Shown here: one piece after another, positions 1 to 13,210 of the stretch
Numbering within the stretch: the stretch's first letter is position 1
How the letters are laid out: each line of letters begins with the position of its first letter
Assembly (NCBI GenBank): GCA_025991245.1
Contig: BQMJ01000013.1
Location: 1-64,000, forward strand
Source of the DNA: Galdieria partita
Taxonomy: Eukaryota > Rhodophyta > Bangiophyceae > Galdieriales > Galdieriaceae
DNA length: 64,000 nt
Reading direction: 5' to 3'
Made by a program: the position numbers and the translations under genes
Notes under the pieces: model-generated
Database searches by the model: none
The model's input: the letters and a program-made list of their open reading frames with translations, nothing else
Told to the model about the DNA's origin: nothing

Positions 1-495
1 AAACCCTAAATAAACCCTAATAAACCCTAAATAAACCCTAATAAACCCTAAATAAACCCTAATAAACCCTAATAAACCCTAAATAAACCCTAATAAACCC
101 TAATAAACCCTAAATAAACCCTAATAAACCCTAATAAACCCTAATAAACCCTAATAAACCCTAAATAAACCCTAATAAACCCTAATAAACCCTAAATAAA
201 CCCTAATAAACCCTAATAAACCCTAAATAAACCCTAATAAACCCTAATAAACCCTAAATAAACCCTAATAAACCCTAATAAACCCTAATAAACCCTAATA
301 AACCCTAATAAACCCTAAATAAACCCTAATAAACCCTAATAAACCCTAATAAACCCTAAATAAACCCTAATAAACCCTAATAAACCCTAATAAACCCTAA
401 TAAACCCTAATAAACCCTAATAAACCCTAAATAACCCTAATAAACCCTAATAAACCCTAATAAACCCTAATAAACCCTAATAAACCCTAAATAAA
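1..495. repeat. Terminal telomeric repeat array
   Basis: A near-perfect head-to-tail array of two interleaved units, AAACCCTAAT (10 nt) and AAACCCTAAAT (11 nt). The G-rich strand is therefore ATTAGGGTTT / ATTTAGGGTTT. The C-rich strand runs 5' to 3' from base 1, the orientation expected at a left chromosome end. I estimate 45-50 units. One shorter variant lies near 424-435, and the array degenerates after about 490. It looks like a plant-type TTTAGGG telomere with three or four extra bases per unit. Confidence 0.95.
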
Positions 496-2740
496 CCCGA
501 ATATTCCTTAATAAACCCTAATAAAACCTAATAGTAAAACATAAGTAGACCGTAAACCCTCAGTAAAATCTGAATAAGAAGGAAATATGAATACTCCCTT
601 CGGCCAGGCTACACGTATTTTGCAATTCATTTAGCTTTCTTTTCATATATGCATTCGAGGATCCGCTTTATTCTATCAAGGTTCTTACAGTTGCTTCGAA
701 TGTAATGAGTTTTATCGCAAATTTTTTATGGGCATTTTGAAGATGACGTTTTGACTTCTTTTATTGGCTCGTTTTGTTATGTTTGTACTTGAGTCATATT
801 GCGAGATTACTGGAAATGTAAAGAAAATGGTTGCATTTTACTTTTAATCAGTGGTTGTCCTTTGGCGTTTAGGCATTTTTCTGTTGTTTTGTGTTGATTA
901 AAAATTTTAAGCGATTCACTTAAATGCAGTTTTTTTTGTAGTAACTGTTACTTTGACATTGTCGCCTTTTATTGACCAAGTTTTAAAGCAAATTATTAAA
1001 GCTTTTATTGCACATCGTTGTTCTTCGTTCTTAGTTATAGCCCTATATATTGTGTAAAGGATCCTCGAGCTTTCTTATCATGGATGAATGTTCCTTTATT
1101 CATCCAGGTATTATTTTTCTATAGTATGTGACTTTGGATAAAAATAGCAATAAACCTTAATAAAACTTAATAAACCCTGATAAGAAAGTTCCCATTGCCC
1201 TGTACCAAAACATTCGCATTTGAAGATTTATTAGTTTTTCTGTCATCACAATGCATTAGTGAATGAAAGTGAATTGGTTCTACCAAGACCTTTACTTTTG
1301 CTTTTAGTCTGGTGAAAGTAATTAATTCTCAAAACTGTGTTTCTTGTTTTGCAAACGATCAAATGACTAGCCTTGAGCTATTTCTGCGTATTTTTGTATT
1401 TGTTGTTGATTACGGGAAAACCTGGAAATTTAGGGAAAATTTTGAGATGCTATTTTTTTGAGACCTTTTTGAGTTTAGGTATTCCCTACCAAGACCTAAT
1501 AGTAAACCATAACTAGACCGCATAGTAAAACCTCAGTAAAACCTGAATAAGAAAGAAAAATGCATACTCTTCTTTTCCAGGCTACAAATATTTTACGATT
1601 CACTTTTCTATTGAATGCATCAGAGAAGAAAGTCCTTTAATTCTATCAATCGTTTTATATTTACTTCTAGTATAATTAATTTATGTAGCAAAATTTTATA
1701 AGAGTTTTTTGAATGGCCATATGACTTTTGTTGTGTGCTTCGTTTTGTTTATGCATTGGAGTTTTACTGCGTGAACACTTGAATCCCTATAGAAAATGTT
1801 TCCATTTTATCTTTAATTAGTGATCTTCCTTTTTTGTTTAGCCGTTTTCCTGCTGTGTTTTGTGGATTTAAAATTTTAAGCGGTTTTCTTCAAGGAAAAT
1901 TTTTTGGTTGATTTTAGCCTTATTACCTTCCTTTATTATTGACAAAATTTACAGCAAATTATTAAATCTTTAATTACCGACCTTTTCTCTTTTTTTTTTT
2001 ATTGAAGCCAAATTCATCCAATGTAGAACCTTTTTGATTGTCTATGTTGTTTGAATGTTCTTTTATTCATCCTGTTAATATCTTTCTAGGGTATGTGTTT
2101 TTTCATAAGAAAAAGTAATGTAACTTAGTAAGCCTGATAAGAAAAATTCCCATTGCCCTGTACTAGACCATTCGCATTTGAACATTTATCAAGGTCTTGG
2201 TCATCTAATTGCATTGGAGAAAGAAAGCGAATCGGTTCTATCAAGACCTTTACTTTTGCTTTTAGTTTCGTAAAGGTAATGAATTTTCAAACTGTGCTAC
2301 TTGTTTTGCCAGCGATCAAATGACTTGCCTTGTGGGCTATTTCTGCGTATGTTTGTATCTGTTGTTTATTACGGGTATTTAGGTGAAGTTTTAGGATGCT
2401 ATTTTTAATTCAAAGCCCTTTCTAGTTAGGGAATTTCTCTGTTGCTTCCCAGTAATTCGAAATTGTGAGCTTTTCAGAAACCGTGAGCATTTTCCTTCAA
2501 TGGTTCCTTTTTCTTGTTATTAGCATTATTACCTTCGTTTTTAATTGAACGAGTGGTACAGTAAATAAATATTCATTTTTTTCACATTATGATACTTCGC
2601 TTTATCTGGTATTTTTGCCGAATCTATATAGTAAAAAGTCCTTTTGGTTTCTGGTAGTGGATGAATTTACCTTCATTGAACCTTTTAATACCTTCCTATA
2701 GTATTTGGACTTTTATGTAAATATGCATATTTAACTAGAA
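496..2740. repeat. Telomere-associated tandem repeat, about 0.96 kb period
   Basis: At least two diverged head-to-tail copies of a unit of roughly 960-975 bp. Landmarks recur at matching spacing: the segment around 523-600 (degenerate telomere-like units followed by AATAAGAA and a CCAGGCTAC stretch) recurs at about 1491-1590, and CCCATTGCCCTGTAC at 1191 recurs at 2149. The long stretch around 1210-1425 recurs at about 2170-2380. A third, more decayed start is visible near 2745-2830. Telomere-like words such as AATAAACCCTGATAAG survive inside the unit near 1150-1185. No coding sequence is supportable here. Confidence 0.75.
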
Positions 2741-5700
2741 ACTATACTCTAATCAAGCCTAATAAAACAGAAATAAAGAAAAAATGCTTATTGCTTTTAG
2801 TCAGGACATACCTAGTATTTCAATTCGTTGCACTCTAGTAGTCTCAAAGTAGGAGTGGGCGGAGTAAATTGCTTATGTCTGTTTTCTTATTTATGTTTTT
2901 TGACAAAGAAAGTTATGTAGTGTTTCATTTTCTATTCTCGTTGTGCTACTGACCAAGTTTTCTTTCCTGTCAGCTGCACTTTGTCTATGCTTTTTTTGGA
3001 TTGGAAACTAGACTTAGTTGTTACATTCCTCGTTTAGTTCAGATTTTTTTTTGGAGTTCACAAATTTTTGCTGTTTTTTGTATTTTTTTCGAGAATTTAA
3101 GTGATTCGTTTGAATGGTACCCTTTTGGTGTCATAAATCTAAGACGCGAGCATGTACGTGAACAAGTCGTTGCAACAGTAGAGCAATCTGACACTACTAA
3201 CATTTTCATTTCTTTGTTTTTTACTGCTTTCATTGTTGTTTTCAAGGATTGTCCCTCCTTTGTACTACTTTTCCTCCAATGAGAAAAAAAATATTTTTTC
3301 TTCTTTATTTCAATGTGGTATAGTTACTAAATTCACTTTCATCAAAAGTATTGTATTTTTCTTCTCTCTGAGCAGTTTGCTGTACCTTTTTTACTTCGTT
3401 TCACACGGTCGACAAATATCTGCAGGACGAGAAGAGGTTCAAGGTACTGATGATGTAAGAAACATGTAGTATATGGAAATTCTTCAATGTATTCTCAAGT
3501 TTCTATTTCTCAAAATTCTTATTATACTATGGCTTTCTTATAAAATTGGTATTTGTATTGTTTTTTTTTGATAAACTTTAGAAACAAGTGTAGCCCTTAC
3601 ATTGCAAAGATTGCCTATTCCCCTTTGATGTATTGCATAAACTTCTCTTCAATACCTTTCCATGATGCCAATGTAATAGAACTGAAACTGAACTGCTGTA
3701 ATCTTTTTCTTCTTTCTTTTAATATTGTCATAAATTTTATAAATTCTTGAACTTTTTTATGCATTAATGACACAGTAATGTTTCTCATAAATTTCTCTTT
3801 TCATATAGGTTTTTATGGGTACTACTTAGTAACGATATTGATATTTCCTTATTGATGTTTCTTATTAAGATCGTTGCTATCTTCAGTGCATACATAATAA
3901 TGAGAGTTCAATTTGGATAGTTTCGAAACTTCTGTTTCTATCGTTTCACCAAGACCTTTATGGTTGAACCTTACCCTATGAAAGTAGTCTTGAAAAATCT
4001 GTCTTAGATAGCAAAGTTTGAAGTAGTGTTCTTTGGTCACTTTATTGTATTCTACGTTACAGTGTTATTGAAAATGTAAACATTTGGTAGGTAGTTTTTA
4101 CTTTCTGACGGCCTAAAGGTACTGCTTGTTTCATTCTGTAAGTACCCTTAACTTGAAATATAATGTCGCTATACATATTTTGCAAAAAGTATACAATGCT
4201 TATGGTATTCTTGGATTTTCAAAAGCAAAACATTGTGTTTTGGTAAACTTTTCGATCCGCCTTTTATCTATTCTCAACAATGCCAAACTGAGAAACAATT
4301 TGTTGGTTTTTCAGTGTGAATATTACTATGCCCTAGATTCTTGCTCAATTGTCGTTTTCTAAGAATGATTGAATTAGGAGATTCAATCGTCGTATAGACT
4401 CTTAGTTCACAATTTAAAAAATTCAGCTTTTTGCTCCTTTTTCTTCTAGTACTACTGTCTGTTTTACTTTTGTTTTTTATATCTTATAACCTTTGACTGT
4501 GTAATGAAGCTTTTGTAGGTTCTATTTCACCTATGTACTAAAATGTTCGAGGTGAGAATACATTGATTATTTTTATGTACAGAATTGTTCTGCTCTTCTT
4601 TTTACTAAATTTTTTCATTATCACCTACTATTTACCCCTGTGAACAACTAGGAATACTGATGCCATAAAGGACAAATAATATATTGAAATTCAATTTTTT
4701 CACTTGGGCCAACTTCCCTAAATTCTTTCTTTTGCTATAGACTCTATTCGAGACGACATTTTTATCGCTCTTCTAATGAGCCCTAGATAATTTTAGAAAA
4801 ACAGTTAAACCTTTTTTTTATTTGAAAAGACACGTTTTGCCATTTTTTTTCTAAAGAGCACGGGGTTTTCTCAATTCACTAGATCGTCGTAAAAGAATCC
4901 AATAGAGTATAAAATTGAGTGGTTTAGATTCGGTTAAATACTTTTGAAATTGTGTCGACATTCTTGTTGATTTTTATGATTTTGCTAATTTATTTCGAGT
5001 GACAAAATAATTCTTCCTTTGAAATCTTTTGGGAATGACCCCCGCAGTTGTATTTTTTATTGCATGTAAGTGATATCCAATTGTTCCATTCGTTTCAGTT
5101 TTATTGAAGTTTTTAATTCTTTGGGGGAGCTGAGCAATTTGGTTATGAATTTGATATATTGCGAAATCCAAATCTGGTAACTTTTTACCGCTAACATATT
5201 GCATGGCTTGTTTCACTATAGTCGTTTTCGATATTGAAAGGCGACAGTTTTTCGAAAAGTAGAATATTGCAACTGTTGGTTGTTACTATGTGGCATCTTT
5301 TATCAGACAGCTTTTTTCGTAAAAACTCTTTTTGCTTTCTTATGGTAACTGGATCTATTGTGTTTTATTTTATGATTATCGGCATAATATTATACACGAA
5401 CTGTACTGTTGACATATAAAATGAATACTAAGCAAACCACACTCTTCTCATAAAAAAGTCTCAAATGAATTGGACCGTTAGCAATCTCGCCACAAAAGTT
5501 CACTGTTGGTCTATAGCAACCTGGATATTATTGCTTTATGTCAGTTTGACTATGCTTTGATTGACAACTTAGATTGAAACATATCTCTCAAAAGCACTTT
5601 TCCTCCATGAGTTTGTTGTATTTTGATTCTTGTTCTTTGAAATCATCCTGTTGTTTCTGTTTTTCTCCTTAAATATATAAAAATTCTTTTGAGTATTTCA

Positions 5701-8700
5701 ATTTGACATAAGCACTGAACTGTTTCCGATTGAGAATATGGTAGGTTTTTCTTTGAACATGCATTTTGGACACTTCTTCTTACTATCTTTTGCATTGTCG
5801 ACTAATGTCAGAGAACAATTAGAGATACTTATTCAATAATGACAAGTAGTATATGAGAATTCTTCAACTCTTTTTTCTCTGTAGGTTATTTTCAAAGTCG
5901 GTATCTTTATCGTTCATTGATTAGTCTATATGAGTACGAAAGAAAGAAACGTTACAAAGGTCTGATAAAAAAAGAATTGTCTAGTGTCCTCTGACGTACG
6001 TCATGTTCTTTCCTTCAATGAATTATGTTTTCGTGAAACCAATATTATAAAGCAAAGAATTATTTAATAATTATAATATTTTGACTTACCTTGTTGCTTT
6101 CATATTTTTTAGTTTTGAAGTTTTGTTTTGTTTGTTGATTCATTCGTGTCAATTCATCTTCGCCTCTGAATTCTTCATCCACTAACATACTCGTGCACTT
6201 GTACCGCTTTTGACTGGTCATGAATTTTCTCTAGTACTTGTTTTCGGGAAACGTTTTCATTTGTTTGGAGCCAACATAATTCATTATTTACTTGAAATCT
6301 TGCTAAACTGAATTGGCTCCACTTTCCGTTTTTTGCAACAGTACTATTTACAATCTACTGTATCAGAGTCTTTCTCGACTCAATGACAGTGGTTTGAAAT
6401 GTAGAATCTTGTTTCGCCTTATGGTTTTCTTATGTTGTCTTATCTATCACTTAACAATTTGGCAAAACAGTTTTTTACTTTCGTATGATCATTATATGCT
6501 CCTTGTTTCATTCTGTGAATATCTTCTTATACTATAGTCCTACTTTGGTGGTGATATACATATAGAAACAAAAGTAAACCATACCATATATATGCCATAA
6601 AAAAGCCTTCAACTGAAAGAAATTGTAAACAATGACGACGTAGATATTCGTCATGTCTATTGTTCTTCCTCTTTCTATTTGCTTTATTGCTAGATGACCT
6701 ATACTTTGAGTGGTAGCAATTCGAAGAATGTATCCCTGCGTAGCATTCTTCCCTATTGGTCTTGCTGTACCTTTATTCTTTTTTTCTACGTTCAACTTGT
6801 TCTTCTTTGTTTTCTTAACTTGAAATACCCTTTTAGTCTTAGTATGCATTTCATGAAATTTTGGTTTCTTCCTAGCTCATTCTTGAATTTTCTATTTGAA
6901 ACTCTTTGTTTGAGAAGTCCTCCAATCGAAATTCTATTTCTTCCATGATTACCATAAGAAATTTCAATGCGTTTTGCTTTTCATACTTATCTAGCGTTTA
7001 ATTCGTTACTTGGTTAATAGAAATGAATAAAATATCCTCCATAGAGGTACATATTCATTTCTATGTTTTAATAGGGAGCAAGAGCAAGATTGAGACTGGA
7101 AGCCCGTGTTATTGACACAACTTGGAATACTGTGATATTGCCGACGTTGCAGGAGAAGCTCAACTTGTACTATTCTGGTGTACTTGCAACCTTGTTCAAG
7201 AATTTTATACTATATCAAGTATGGGAAGGTGCAATATGGGAGATTTTGAACCAATCGTCGGTGTTTCCTTAACTTTTCAAGAGGAAAATGGACCATGAAA
7301 GAAGAGTTTGCTAAGTTCTTTTTTTTTATTGCTTCATTGCTGTTGATTTCTACTACTAGTTGTTTTTATATCTACAAGTAAATAGCACTCATCATAGTCA
7401 TTTTGAGGCGGTTGGAGCCTACTCTGGGCAAATCGTAAAATGTTAGTCATGTATGAGAAAAACACATTTCTCTGAAAACAAACTATCTCCTACTGCCTTT
7501 TTACACAAATGTCTGGCTTTAAAAAAATTTCCAAAAAATTTTTCAATTTTTCAGAATTGGCTACGTAGAACAAAGCATGGTCCATGACAACTAAATAGTA
7601 ATAGCAGAAAGTGGGGAAAGGAATCAATGAACCCTCATGTGAATTCAAATAACTTCTTACTGGATTTCTCAGCGACCCAGCTTGGATCCTAATTCAGCCT
7701 AGTAAAATCTACAATATAGCAAGGTTTTCAATTGCATAACAAACTACCATGCTTCTATCTGTTAACTGATACAATTGTTTCCATAGACATTACTTTCTAA
7801 TTTAGCTGCTTGTAAAGAGCAGAGGTTTCATTGTAAAATTGCATTTCTTCTTATTGAGTGTAAATAGTTTTTGAATATGTAGTTTTCTCCAAGTACTATA
7901 TCAGGTGTTGTTCTGTTAATTTTTTTCTCTTTCACATCACAGTGTAATTGGAAATGATTTCAGCATTGTGTATCATAGACAAATTTATAGTTTTAATGTG
8001 CTTTATTCCGAACTTTTTAGTATGGTCCGTTTTTATACGTTTTCCTAGTTGTTTTAATTCGCCACTGGGTTAAATAAAAATTCGTAAACTTTTTCTTCTC
8101 CTAGACTTCCTGTAATTTAGTAATTTGATTGTGTTTGTCCTTGTTTTGGCAGAGTAGTCTGCTTTTGAACTGACATTGTTGTTACAAGAATTTTTTGGTT
8201 TTCCTTTTCTCCTTTCAAAATGAATTTTCTATGGGAAACTCTCACAAGTACATGTTGTCTTCAATAAGTTTCTGTGTTACATGTTTTCAACACAATGAAA
8301 GCTTCTCATGTCACTTGTCTTGCATCTCTATTTATTGTTTTGATTGATACTGGGTTGCTTGAAACTTTTCTTTTAAACTCTGGTCTCACAAGCAGCTGTT
8401 TGTAATTGTTCTTTATAAACTATGTTTCTCTTAAGAAGCGATATGAGAATTTATTTTTTTGGTCGTTTGGTGTTAGCTATACTACATTGGACCCTGCTCT
8501 GTCAACCATGAATAATTCCGATTGACTGATTGGCAAAACTTGAATGGTCAATTCTAGCCTTTACCTTGCTTTAGGAATTTGTGTCGATTCTTTAAAGTAA
8601 CTCTGGTTACAACTTTGCGAATCAAAGTGGCTAAACGTTGAGTTTCTCGCCTCTCCTGGATTGGGTTAAAACATTTCCAAATTGCCAAGATACGTTGTCT

Positions 8701-9480
8701 GAACTATTATCAAATGTATTTTCCTTTTACAATCACTTGTTTGTTGCATTGTATATTGCAGTTGGTGTTTGTCTTTCTTTGTTTTTCTAAAAGACTTTCT
8801 TTCTTGGATATATATGATAAGGAAATTTGTCTATGAAGGAAATTACAGGTCTTGTACAGTTTTGATAGAGCAATTCATTGCCTTCCAGTCATTTTCTTTA
8901 TAACAAACCAATTGTTGGTTAGAGTTCTTCTTGTATACGTAACTAATCACGGAATTCAGCGTATATTTATTCATTGACTCTAGATTTCTACGTGAGTAAA
9001 ATTTCAGCAATGGCTTTCAACAGTATGAAGATCGATCGTTCAAGTAAAAAAGGGTATCAACAATAAAATATTCATTTCTCGCTCCATTTTGCTTGGTAGC
9101 CTAGGAAGATCCTGGAATGTCTTGTGCATATATAGGAATGTTGCTCAGTCGAAACAATTCAATCTGACAAAAGAATCGCTGTTTAAAATGCAGACCGCTG
9201 AACACTGACTTTATGAATTCGTCTCGAGTTGTCAGTTTGTATACTTTGTGCTTCTCAGCCTTACTGATTACAAATGATAGTAGTTGTGTCTTATATAGCT
9301 GATTGCGCTTTCCCACAAGAAAGACAGAGTTATTGAACTGCCAACAAGGATACTATTCAAACAGTATCTTTTCTAAAACAATGTCGTTTTCTCCCAAGTC
9401 TTGAGTTTGAACATATGTAACGTGTGGTCTTGGGCACTTTTGCATCCTTCAAGTGACCACGTCAAGTAAGCCTAGCAAAC
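2741..9480. repeat. T-rich decayed subtelomeric sequence without genes
   Basis: Noncoding as far as I can see. The + strand is conspicuously T-rich with many homopolymer T runs. Motifs recur at about 1.2 kb intervals: the segment at about 3445-3495 (ending near TATATGGAAATTCTTCAA) has relatives at about 4655-4705 and 5820-5865. A TTTCATTCTGT-containing segment at about 4129 recurs at about 6503, two periods away. This suggests an old, eroded tandem array. Open frames here are short, low-complexity and unconvincing. A short better-composed stretch at 7090-7272 has no recognisable product. Confidence 0.55.
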
Positions 9481-9729
9481 AACGACGTAAAGATGCAAAG
9501 TCGGTGGACAAACTCTGTTCACGTCCTTTTTCAAAGCAGGAACTCACAGTTGAACTGCGCAGTTCAGTTGCCACGAGCCAATCTCCCCTCTCCACTTGGA
9601 CAATACATTCTCAGTAGACAAAAACTGACAATGAAACGAATCTTTTTGCGAACAACCGAAGAGAATCAACTCAGAATATACTCCGATTGTTACAAACGAT
9701 CTTGGTAATTATTCCACAAGAGAGAGTCC

Positions 9730-10090
9730 TCCTCTGTTGTTCACAGGACAACAGTTCAATTCAACTTCAAAAACCAGGTTAAATTACAAGACTGTATCGC
9801 CGCAAGGGTTCAACCTCAAAGACTATTTGGAGCCTTTGTGCCCACTGGTTCCCCACTACTCCGCAGGGTCACTGTCTTCAAACAGACCAAAAACAAATGA
9901 TCAGCAAATTCTCGAACAGAACCTACGTAGCATTCGACAGGAACTTGGAAGTGACTTGAAGGTTCAAGCCATGTCGTTGACAGGAAACGACCAAAACAAA
10001 CCGGGCCTTGGTTGGTATTTCAAAAAGTGCAAAGTCATAAAACTTCAAAGTTTTTTTCGTACTAAAAAGTTCTCCTCTAAATTCAACTAA
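9730..10090 (+). pseudogene. Fossil fragment of the subtelomeric NTPase-nuclease family
   Basis: A short open stretch of richer base composition. It includes a segment (GFNLKDYLEPLCPL) that closely resembles the opening of the partial copy at 13211 (GYGDVKHYLEPLSF). In the family this point lies just after the NTPase core, before the LTG.VP motif. The rest of the stretch is not recognisable. I treat it as a broken remnant, several breaks from any full copy, and assign it no function. Confidence 0.4.
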
Positions 10091-10094
10091 TTAT

Positions 10095-10650
10095 ATTTTC
10101 ATAAAAAGGAACAATTTTATCCACTTCAAAACAGGTGGTAAGAAAGCAACTACAGCCACAGTTGAGCAAAACAATCACAAAGAGAGATTGGGCAAAATGA
10201 CGTTGAAGAGCTCTTCGAGTACCGTCAAAAGTGCACACACCATATAGTTTCATACGTACCTAGTGAAAACTTTCCAAGGGAACCTTCCACTCAAAGGTTT
10301 ACCTAGAATACTATTGATTCTCTAACGTTGCATTGTTTGAAGAGAACCGTTGTGCTAGAATGAGTGTCGTCATACCCCTGAGAGTAAAGCCCGCCATTGT
10401 ATAGTGAGATAAACTCACCTTTGTTATTTACCTTGGAGATTTACTTGCTTCAAGTTGATTTGGAGAACATTGAGCTCTAATCGATAGGAATCATTTCAAG
10501 AAAGTATAATCCACCACTTTCAACAAGAAGAGCGTGTTTCCTACAACTTGGAAAGATTGGGTATGTAGTCGCCAAATTGTCATATAGAAAATTTCGGCAA
10601 GTAGAGTGAACACTTGTGCTGATCAATGTCTAGCTGAACTGTTTGCAACT
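10095..10650. repeat. Diverged repeat, left copy (partner at 12205-12730)
   Basis: This segment aligns by eye to 12205-12730 through a series of shared words. Examples are TTTATCCACTT followed by GGTTG/GGTGG and a CAACTA stretch, ACTCACCTTTGT against ACTCACTTTTGT, and CCAAATTGT followed by AACACTTG. The two copies are about 2.1 kb apart in the same orientation and strongly diverged. They look like flanking or eroded coding sequence of the subtelomeric family and not a separate element. Confidence 0.5.
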
Positions 10651-12204
10651 TGGAGGACTGTGAATTTTGTGTTACCAGTATCAAAGACTTTTTAGACTTG
10701 TGCAGATCAGAGTTTATACATTATGGTCGAGTATTTCTATTATCAACAAAACGTTTAAGTACACACTGGAAGTGACACATGTATATAATTTGTATGTTAC
10801 CTACAAATATGTTGATAAAGAATCCAGTCAATTTTCTCAATTTGCTTGAATACATAGACCAAGTATCGCATATTCTATTTTTGTATAATTGTATTGCGAA
10901 AACAAAGAATCAGTTGTTGACTCTTTCTATTTTGTATAAAAGCTATATATGAAAACTGTCCATAATGGCATAGCGTCATGTACTCTTATGAAATAACTGT
11001 CTTGTTCAATTTTGACATTTTAAAAATAATTGAATTAAGTAGATTCTCCTTGTATAGTATGATTATCTCTATTGTGCAATCTCTTGGCCCTTTTTTTGTT
11101 GTTACTTTTGCAACTTTTCACTATTCGAGAAATAAAAATGAATGTATCCTCTTTCTGTTCCATACTCTCTTACATACTGCCAAAGCTTCAAATTTTTACC
11201 AGAAAGAGTTTTAAGAGGAGAAGAGTTTTACTGACAAGTGAAGTAGAATGAAAAGAAACGGTTGATTGATTGTCTTTTGAGTAAACAAAGTCCTAAAAAC
11301 CAACAACTTTCTTTAGAACTCTTGATCTTTTGAATAAAATTTATCAATCAACAGAATAATTCAAGTTAATAATTTTTGAGTAGTATCTACTTGAACGAGT
11401 CATCTTTCTTTTACCATGCTCATTTCTTTGCAAACAATCTATACATATCATGAATATCGATAAAACAACTGAAATGAAAAGATAGAGCATGTGTAATTGA
11501 CCAAACTCAATGAATTGTGCTTTCAAATTCGGATTCAAACTATCTTCCAAAGCAGCTTTAAACATGGATATGTTCTCGAAGTTTGATATATTCTTGGACA
11601 ATCTTGTTTCCTTATCCTAATCATTCATTCTTTTACCAGACAATTTTTTTCAAATACATATTTATCAAGATCTCTACACTTTATCAATTCAATATACACT
11701 GGTCCATCATATCGTAATGACCAAGGCTTTTTTTCGTACATAATACCTTGTCCTCTGCTTTGCTTTTGAAAATACTTTGGATATTAACCAAAACTTCAAT
11801 TTGGTTCAATCATGTTTTGGCTAATCTTAGTAAAATAAACTTTTCCATAGGTATGTATATACAACTCGTTCAGGTTGAAGGTACCGATGATATTACTACT
11901 ACTACTACTACAACAACAAAAGTGTCCTCTTTTACACTGTTTTTATCTAAAGAACGAAGAATGTGCAAAGCTATGGTAGTTCTTTCCAAAAAATCTCCCT
12001 TATACTATCGTAATAAACCTCTCCCTTGACAATTTCTCTGCAGATAAGTCTCTTTTGAACTCTGGTGTCGAGTAATCAACCACAAGTTTCGAACCTAGTG
12101 GCTATAAAGTTACGACCAAAACACAGGTTTAAACAGCATTCAAAAGAAGAAAACTCTCTAGTACATTCTTAAGATACTTCTCGTTGGTACTCAAAAAAGT
12201 TTTC
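10651..12204. other. Gene-free stretch between repeat copies
   Basis: No supportable gene. The segment at 10855-10980 resembles 14998-15120 downstream of the partial family copy (both contain AGACCAAGT, a TACAATTG/TATAATTG block and a CTATTTTGTA/CTACTTTGTA block), so it is probably a 3' flank of a lost copy. A short (ACT)n microsatellite lies at about 11891-11917. The bases just before it (GTTGAAGGTACCGATGAT) resemble a word near 3434 in the outer subtelomere. Confidence 0.45.
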
Positions 12205-12730
12205 ATAAACAGACTTTATCCACTTTGAAGCGGGTTGCATAAAACAACTATTTAGCTCCTGTTCTCAACCAATCAAGTCTAATGAAAGAACATTTGGAAG
12301 AGCTTAGAAAGGAAGTGGTATGAAAGGGTGCCTTTAAAAGGTACAAACTATATCGTTTCTTATATACTTGTAGAGAAATTTCCAAAAGAACCTTTAATAG
12401 AGAGTTTAAAAGACTGTTGATGCTCTATTCTTTTTGTGTGAGGGAGTTGTATTGTTGGAATTCGTTTACAGACTGTCAGTGAAAAGTCAGCCCTTTGAGT
12501 TGAATCAGACTCACTTTTGTACTCGATAATTCAGATTTCTTAACCAAGTGAAAGTAACGAGAAAGTAACTGGAGATTCGGTAGAACTGGATTTGACTCGT
12601 TGTTGACAAGGAGTTGTCCTTTGATCTCACAAGCCCAAACAGAACACGTTGAGTTTTAAGATGGTTAGCGTCCAAATTGTTTGAATTGTAAACACTTGGT
12701 TAACGTTTTGTGAATCGAACGTTTTCAACA
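12205..12730. repeat. Diverged repeat, right copy (partner at 10095-10650)
   Basis: Second copy of the diverged direct repeat described at 10095-10650. It sits about 0.5 kb upstream of the partial family copy at 13211. No open frame of useful length is present. I read it as eroded sequence belonging to the subtelomeric NTPase-nuclease family or its flanks. Confidence 0.45.
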
Positions 12731-13210
12731 ATTCCAGCTATACCTGTGGTTGGGTTAAATAAGGACTCCAAAAGAGTGCTGATTACAGTTGACAAGAAGG
12801 GAGTTTTTCCCATATCCTAGAATGGGTTGATGTATAGTCGTAACGCTATCATAGAAGACGTTAGTCAGGAATGTGAATCAATCCTTGTGTTGTGAAAGTA
12901 TTAGTGGTAAAGGTCTACCCTGTGTTTCAATTTTGTGAAACAAGGATCAAGAATTCCTAGACATATGGAGGGTAACTAGTACTAGCAACTTTTACTAAGA
13001 TTTTTTAGCAGGTGTACCTTGAAACACACGGCGACCTTAGCCAAGTCAACGATAGTATATAGTGTCACAAAATTCAGCAGTCAACAACCGACCGTCCTAA
13101 AAGAATTCCAAGAATAGATAAGACCAAATGAGTTCAACGATCGTTGCTTCCAAAGATGAAATCTTGGAATTCTTCTTGCAGGTTCACAGCATCATCAGTT
13201 TGGAGATAAT

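Noticed and set aside
3001-3282. 93-codon + strand frame starting METRLSCYIPRL
   Set aside because: Phe/Ser/Ile-rich translation expected from T-rich noncoding DNA; overlapped by frames of equal quality on both strands.
6532-6849. 105-codon - strand frame in the outer subtelomere
   Set aside because: Lysine-rich start and composition follow the local T-rich skew of the opposite strand; no recognisable domain.
7090-7272. 60-codon frame with better base composition (RLEARVIDTTWNTVIL)
   Set aside because: Too short, no family, isolated in decayed repeat; may be a remnant but cannot be supported.
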